A DNA stretch of 64,000 bases, taken from Macrostomum hystrix (Eukaryota > Platyhelminthes > Macrostomidae). A program made the position numbers and the translations under genes. Location of the stretch: positions 3,453,001-3,517,000 of the forward strand of contig CATNEN010000034.1 in NCBI GenBank assembly GCA_950097015.1. The letters run 5' to 3'. This document shows positions 60,501 through 64,000 of the stretch, piece after piece. The number at the start of each line of letters is the position of its first letter. Positions within the stretch are counted from its first letter, which is position 1. The notes under the pieces were generated by a model. That model saw only the letters and a program-made list of their open reading frames with translations. It did no database searches and was not told the DNA's origin.

Positions 60501-61489
60501 TAGGGGGCCACAGACTCCGCCCCTAATAGCAGCCTGCAGCTAGAAAAAGAGCTTAGCCTACCTGGGAATGCTCAACCTCTGCAGGTTTCACTTTGCTGCC
60601 AATCATTCGGCTGGCAGCATCCGGCAACACGGAACAGATGGGGTGAGAGCTGGCTGCCATGCAGCTGCTCGCCTTTCACCGAGGCCATCCATTCCTCCCC
60701 TGCACCCAGACCCCAAAACACCGGTTTTTATCAAGCAAACAGATCGTATAACCTTGTGCCAACACTGATGCGCCAATGCTTTGACAAAGCTTTAAAAAAC
60801 TGAGACAGGAATTCTATTCATTTTATTCCACTAGCGATCAATCAAATGCTGGATACTGAAACAGTACAATTTCCCGCCTGTTGTAATTGCACAGCAGCGA
60901 CACTTCCTGTTTCCGACTTTTGAATCTACACCTTAATACTATGGAGCACCCACCTGAGTTCGTCTTATCAATTCTGTCCTTATTTGCTTGTGAATTCACA
61001 TTGGCTGGCACTAATGGCACCAACCTTACATGAAGTGCTACCCAATAACTCACCCTGCACCCACCCCACCCTGCAACCACCTCACCCCGCACCCACCCCA
61101 CCCTGCAACCACCTCACCCCGCACCCACCCCACCCTGCAACCACCTCACCCCGCACCCACCCCACCCTGCAACCACCTCACCCCGCACCCACCCCACCCT
61201 GAACCCACCTCAATCTGCACCCACCCATTTCGCACCCACCCCATTCTGCACCCACCTCACAATGCACCCACCCACCCTGCACCCACCTCACTTCTTGCCT
61301 ACCTCAATCCGGGCTCACCTTATTCCTCACCCACCTCATTACACAGGAGTTTACCTACGGAAGAAAAGACTTTTGCCCAAAAGTTGCAGTTGGAAATCAT
61401 ATACGTCACGCCGCACATTCCACAGTTTGAGCTCGGCCACGTTGGTCACATCCAAGTGGGGATCTTGCGCTGTTTTTTGCCTTCTTAGC
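51557..61489 (-). CDS. CYLD: CYLD-like deubiquitinase, 3' exons (5' partial)
   Basis: Five exons in order of transcription, 61489-61355, 57976-57885, 54209-53815, 53329-53146 and 51738-51557, join in phases 2, 1, 0, 1 to a TGA at 51557-51559; the 61489 border is approximate. The product follows the CYLD-type USP domain. It has VPAGKVLKLRRYL with DPGLCLDLLL, corresponding to the YGYV...MKLRKIL and DPEEFL region, then the B-box-like zinc site CAVCGRLASLECRRC...CRDC. The C-terminal block is YVCLVRWPQHAGRWLLYNSMAE and GFAVPEVTD. CYLD cleaves Lys63 and linear ubiquitin chains. Here the catalytic His of SHYV is Arg (DRYV), and the Asp of FFDS is Asn. The exon with the catalytic Cys box was not found in this window. 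Introns carry SINEs and C-rich repeats. Confidence 0.78.
52281..52442. repeat. 39-bp tandem repeat, 4 copies, in CYLD-like intron
   Basis: Four units of aatctactggaacactgagg plus actctaggattgcagcagc, the last one truncated. Confidence 0.93.
53480..53795 (-). mobile_element. SINE family C, most complete copy
   Basis: Reading down from about 53790, the head includes gggcagggctgtctaacgac (A-box region) and, 30 bp on, gagttcgattccgcgg (B-box). The body follows with the catcgtcaggcagtg (plus-strand view) block and a (CA)n stretch at 53537. It lies in a CYLD-like intron, in the same orientation as the gene. Partial copies are at 35680/40302, 50125 and 54245. Confidence 0.8.
54245..54480 (-). mobile_element. 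SINE family C, diverged copy
   Basis: The head reads down from 54480 with gagcgccacagtggtttgcc then a decayed B-box, followed by the ctttctcattgtcaggcaatg (plus view, near 54316) body block. More diverged than the copy at 53480. Confidence 0.65.
54555..54965. repeat. C-rich minisatellite in CYLD-like intron
   Basis: 15-16 bp units, cacccacctcactccg and variants (cacaccctcctcactc). On the gene strand it reads GGAGTGAGGTGGGTG, which contains donor-like GAG|GTGGGT. Related arrays are at 58045-58870 and 61045-61335 in the same gene. Confidence 0.92.
55985..56335. repeat. 25-bp minisatellite in CYLD-like intron
   Basis: About 14 units of gtgggtagatcattgcagat plus tcaaa, with ggcagat and tcaca variants. 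Confidence 0.94.
56785..57015 (+). mobile_element. tRNA-derived SINE, family A, copy 2
   Basis: The A-box-like tggctctgtcgctagagtg and B-box gggttcgatttcc are followed by a tail with agtccatggactg and acagccgtgcc, as in copy 1 at 1645. Antisense to the CYLD-like gene. Confidence 0.75.
58045..58870. repeat. C-rich minisatellite in CYLD-like intron
   Basis: Two successive unit types: cacctcactccacaccc-type (58045-58390) and the longer cacttcacacccacctcag plus tttacactcac type (58390-58860). Confidence 0.93.
59740..59955. repeat. 33-bp degenerate repeat in CYLD-like intron
   Basis: Units contain acctcacgccgcaccatgcc and atatacaac; about six copies. Any open frame here is a by-product of the unit length. 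Confidence 0.85.
61045..61335. repeat. C-rich minisatellite beside a CYLD-like exon
   Basis: Units of about 31 bp with accccaccctgcaaccacct and caccccgcacc. The array ends 20 bp from the donor of the exon at 61355-61489. Confidence 0.93.
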
Positions 61490-61760
61490 CTGGGGCTAAA
61501 ATTCCTGTCTGTCAATTGCTTCGCTGCACTTTTAAAAAGAAGATGAAGGATGAAGCAGCAGCAGCAGCAGCAGCGGAAGCAACAGTGCCGGGGGATTGTT
61601 TCTCTATTTTGCATACATTATACATAAATTGAACCTGCGAGAAACGGTGCAGCCAATCATAATATTCTATCAGTCTCCTAGCCGTATAGCATTCAATTAG
61701 CACTAGACAGAGGCAGGGCGAAGTCTGGTTCATCCCACAGTCTCTCCTCCTGTCTCTTAC

Positions 61761-61840
61761 CCTCTCAGTCCATTGACCGAACCGGATAAGGACGCCCATC
61801 TGATTCAAGATGTGCTCTGGCTTTGTCGGTATTTTAACAA
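61761..61840 (-). CDS. Candidate upstream exon of the CYLD-like gene (CAP-Gly-like)
   Basis: An 80-nt stretch with a good acceptor (tttccgcag at 61841-61849) and donor (AGG|GTAAGA at 61763-61755) reads VKIPTKPEHILNQMGVLIRF then GQW, resembling the start of a CYLD CAP-Gly domain. Its out-phase (0) does not fit the next exon (in-phase 2), so at least one exon is missing between them. Tentative. Confidence 0.4.
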
Positions 61841-62233
61841 CTGCGGAAACACAGGCGATCAATTTCTGCCTTTGGCATTAAGCTTACATTTAATCTGCCG
61901 CATTATCGGGTAAAGCGTTTTGCTAGGGCAAAGAATTTCTATAGGAATCTGTGGAAATGACTAACTTTCTGGAAATGGGTGTTTTCTGCTTTCGCAGCAG
62001 CAATTAATGCACTAGTCTGCCAAATAGCCAAGCGCTTTTCTGAACTTGCCATACGAGATTGTCTACATTTTAAGTGCCAATGCAAGTCGAAGCACAAAAG
62101 CCCTTTATGGGCCCGTGTGCTTTTGCTAACCTGTAATAGATAATACCGCTGGGACAACTGCCCGAGCTAATCCCAAACGGCATGTTTTCTATGATGATGA
62201 CAGTCAAAGTTTTATTGCTTTTTCATGATAGGG

Positions 62234-62828
62234 CAGGGGTAGGCAAACTTATTTGCTGGCGGGCCAAAGAGAGAACCTAATAGACGACACCGGGCCGCAT
62301 TGACTGTATAAATATGAGATAGGGGAGAGATGAGACACGGGAGAGATGAGACACGCGAGAGATTAGACACGCGAGAGATTAGACACGGGAGAGATGAGAC
62401 ACGGGAGAGATGAGACACGGGAGAGATTAGACACGGGAGAGATGAGACACGGGAGAGATGAGACACGCGAGAGATTAGACACAGGAGAGATGAGACACGG
62501 GAGAGATGAGACACGGGAGAGATTAGACACGGGAGAGATTAGACACGGGAGAGATGAGACACGGGAGAGATTAGACACGAGAGCGATGAGACACGGGAGA
62601 GATTAGACACGAGAGCGATGAGACACAGGAGAGATTAGACACGGGAGAGATTAAACACAGGAGGGATTAGACACGGGAGAGATTAAACACAGGAGAGATT
62701 AGACACGGGAGAGATTAGACACGAGAGAGATGAAACAGGACACTATAGATGTCAGAAGGTGCAACGGGCCGGATTTGGGAGCTTCGAGGGCCGCATCTGG
62801 CCCGCGGGCCGGAGTTTGCCGACCCCTG
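62234..62828. mobile_element. hAT-type MITE with 8-bp target duplication and internal 17-bp array
   Basis: Termini CAGGGGTAGGCAAACTT and AGTTTGCCGACCCCTG are inverted, with GC-rich subterminal gggccgg/ccggcc blocks. The target duplication tgataggg is perfect (62226-62233 and 62829-62836). The interior (about 62318-62735) is a gagagatgagacacggg array related to the one in CYB5D1 intron 2. Confidence 0.93.
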
Positions 62829-62836
62829 TGATAGGG

Positions 62837-64000
62837 AAACAAAAACGGATTGGAACAGCATTTTTTAATGGAATTATGACTACACAGATTTGCGAAATAC
62901 ATGGAAAAATTATTAATCCAGATTAAAAAACTAACGAATTAATTTACCGAACAAGAAGCTTTTAACGACTTCGCTGTGCGCGGTACTCATGTTCAACCCA
63001 GCTTCCTGCACCAGTTAAGACCCGAGTCACAGCAGACTATACAAGCCTAGCCTGAAGCGGAATTCCAGAATTGAATTAGGGCACACGCGGTACGCACTCT
63101 TCCAAGTTCGACATTCGACAATTATAGAGACTTTTTAGTTCGACATTTTCAGAGAAACATTTTCGAATGCGAAGCCGGTACTAATTACATCTTGTGTAAT
63201 CTGGCCTTCAAACTTTGATTGGACAAGACGGGTAAAGGTGAAGTTATTTTTAGATATTTTAGTGCTCGAGAATTGAACCTGAACCTCGACAAAGCCGGAA
63301 TATCATTTAGTTCAAACTAATCTTACGACAGTCGAAATGAATAGTAACGAGCCCTTCGTTTTTGAACGTCATTTTCTGTCATGAAACGCCATTTTTCAAT
63401 TAACAGTCTTTCAATAATTTTTCTCATATGAATGCCAAATTAGTTAGGAATATGATTTTGTGAATTTTCAAAGAAGCAATATTGAAATAGAAGTGAGTCA
63501 CGTGACTCGGGACTCTCAGTCAGACGGTAAGATCGATTGATCTTAACACATAGATAAGTGATTAAAACATAGAGCCTGTGTAGTATGTAAAAATGTTCTC
63601 GATTACGATTGGCGATAAAAACGCATTCCTACAGGTTTAGCCAATCGACAATGCCGCATTCTGGGTGCTCCGTAGTGTCTCCAACCATTACTGATGATCA
63701 AAACGCAAGATGATTTGCATAATCGCCGAAGCCAATATAAAGCAGGCCCCTATATATGCTATATAGATCTGCTGCATCTGTTCCACCGTCACACTGTGTG
63801 CCACCCTCTATAGTCCCTATAGGCTTCGGTTATTCGATCGTGAGTATACACACGATGGTAAGAATCATTGACAGCATACAGAAACACATTGCTAAGAGTT
63901 TCTTTGTACGCAGCAGTAATTTGTGCGCAGGGCTAGATTTTCTAGGAAACAATTTGCTACAATTTTGAGTACACGCCGCATAGTACTCGTAACAGAAAAG
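62837..64000. other. No gene recognised
   Basis: AT-rich DNA to the window edge. It may lie inside a long 5' intron of the CYLD-like gene, but no exon is visible. Confidence 0.45.

Overview
The window is eukaryotic nuclear DNA: spliced genes with GC-rich exons and AT-rich introns, SINEs, LINEs, hAT-type MITEs, a Helitron remnant, and many tandem arrays. The best taxonomic marker is a tegument-allergen-like (TAL) gene at 27401-28290, with two EF-hands plus a dynein-light-chain domain, an architecture typical of Platyhelminthes. I infer a flatworm, probably free-living given the high GC and repeat load; the species cannot be named from sequence alone.

Layout. 1-1474: last exon of an extended SDR (minus). 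2990-6813: a head-to-head pair, CYB5D1 (minus) and a CFAP97D2/Hemingway-like gene (plus), sharing a 306-bp promoter. 8754-10497: minisatellite and microsatellite. 10726-15718 and 19595-26758: tandem paralogs, seven matching exons each, encoding a kyphoscoliosis-peptidase (KY)-like transglutaminase fold without its catalytic Cys and His, an Ala-rich helical region, and a C-terminal segment resembling the dynein heavy-chain stalk/microtubule-binding domain. A 26-bp satellite with a LINE fragment lies between them. 27401-28290: TAL gene (minus). 28834-29830: TIR element. 31440-43489: the complete Miro (RHOT) gene, seven exons; its introns hold three minisatellites and an intact 4.4-kb LINE with a 2A peptide and 16-bp target duplications. 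43695-48840: fold-back structure, hAT MITE, Helitron remnant, 27-bp array. 51557-61489 (perhaps to 61840): 3' exons of a CYLD-like deubiquitinase (minus), with the catalytic His position occupied by Arg. 62234-62828: second hAT MITE with perfect 8-bp target duplication.

Functional picture. CYB5D1 and CFAP97D2 belong to cilium/axoneme families; if the dynein-stalk assignment holds, the two KY-like proteins are also microtubule-associated, giving four putative cytoskeletal genes within 24 kb. Exon-intron structures were worked out by eye from splice consensus, reading phase and family similarity; phases are consistent across every internal junction listed, except between the tentative 61761-61840 exon and its neighbour.

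The leading candidate for a new system is the duplicated pseudo-transglutaminase/dynein-stalk fusion, one copy of which gained 573 in-frame codons, mostly from a 27-bp minisatellite.
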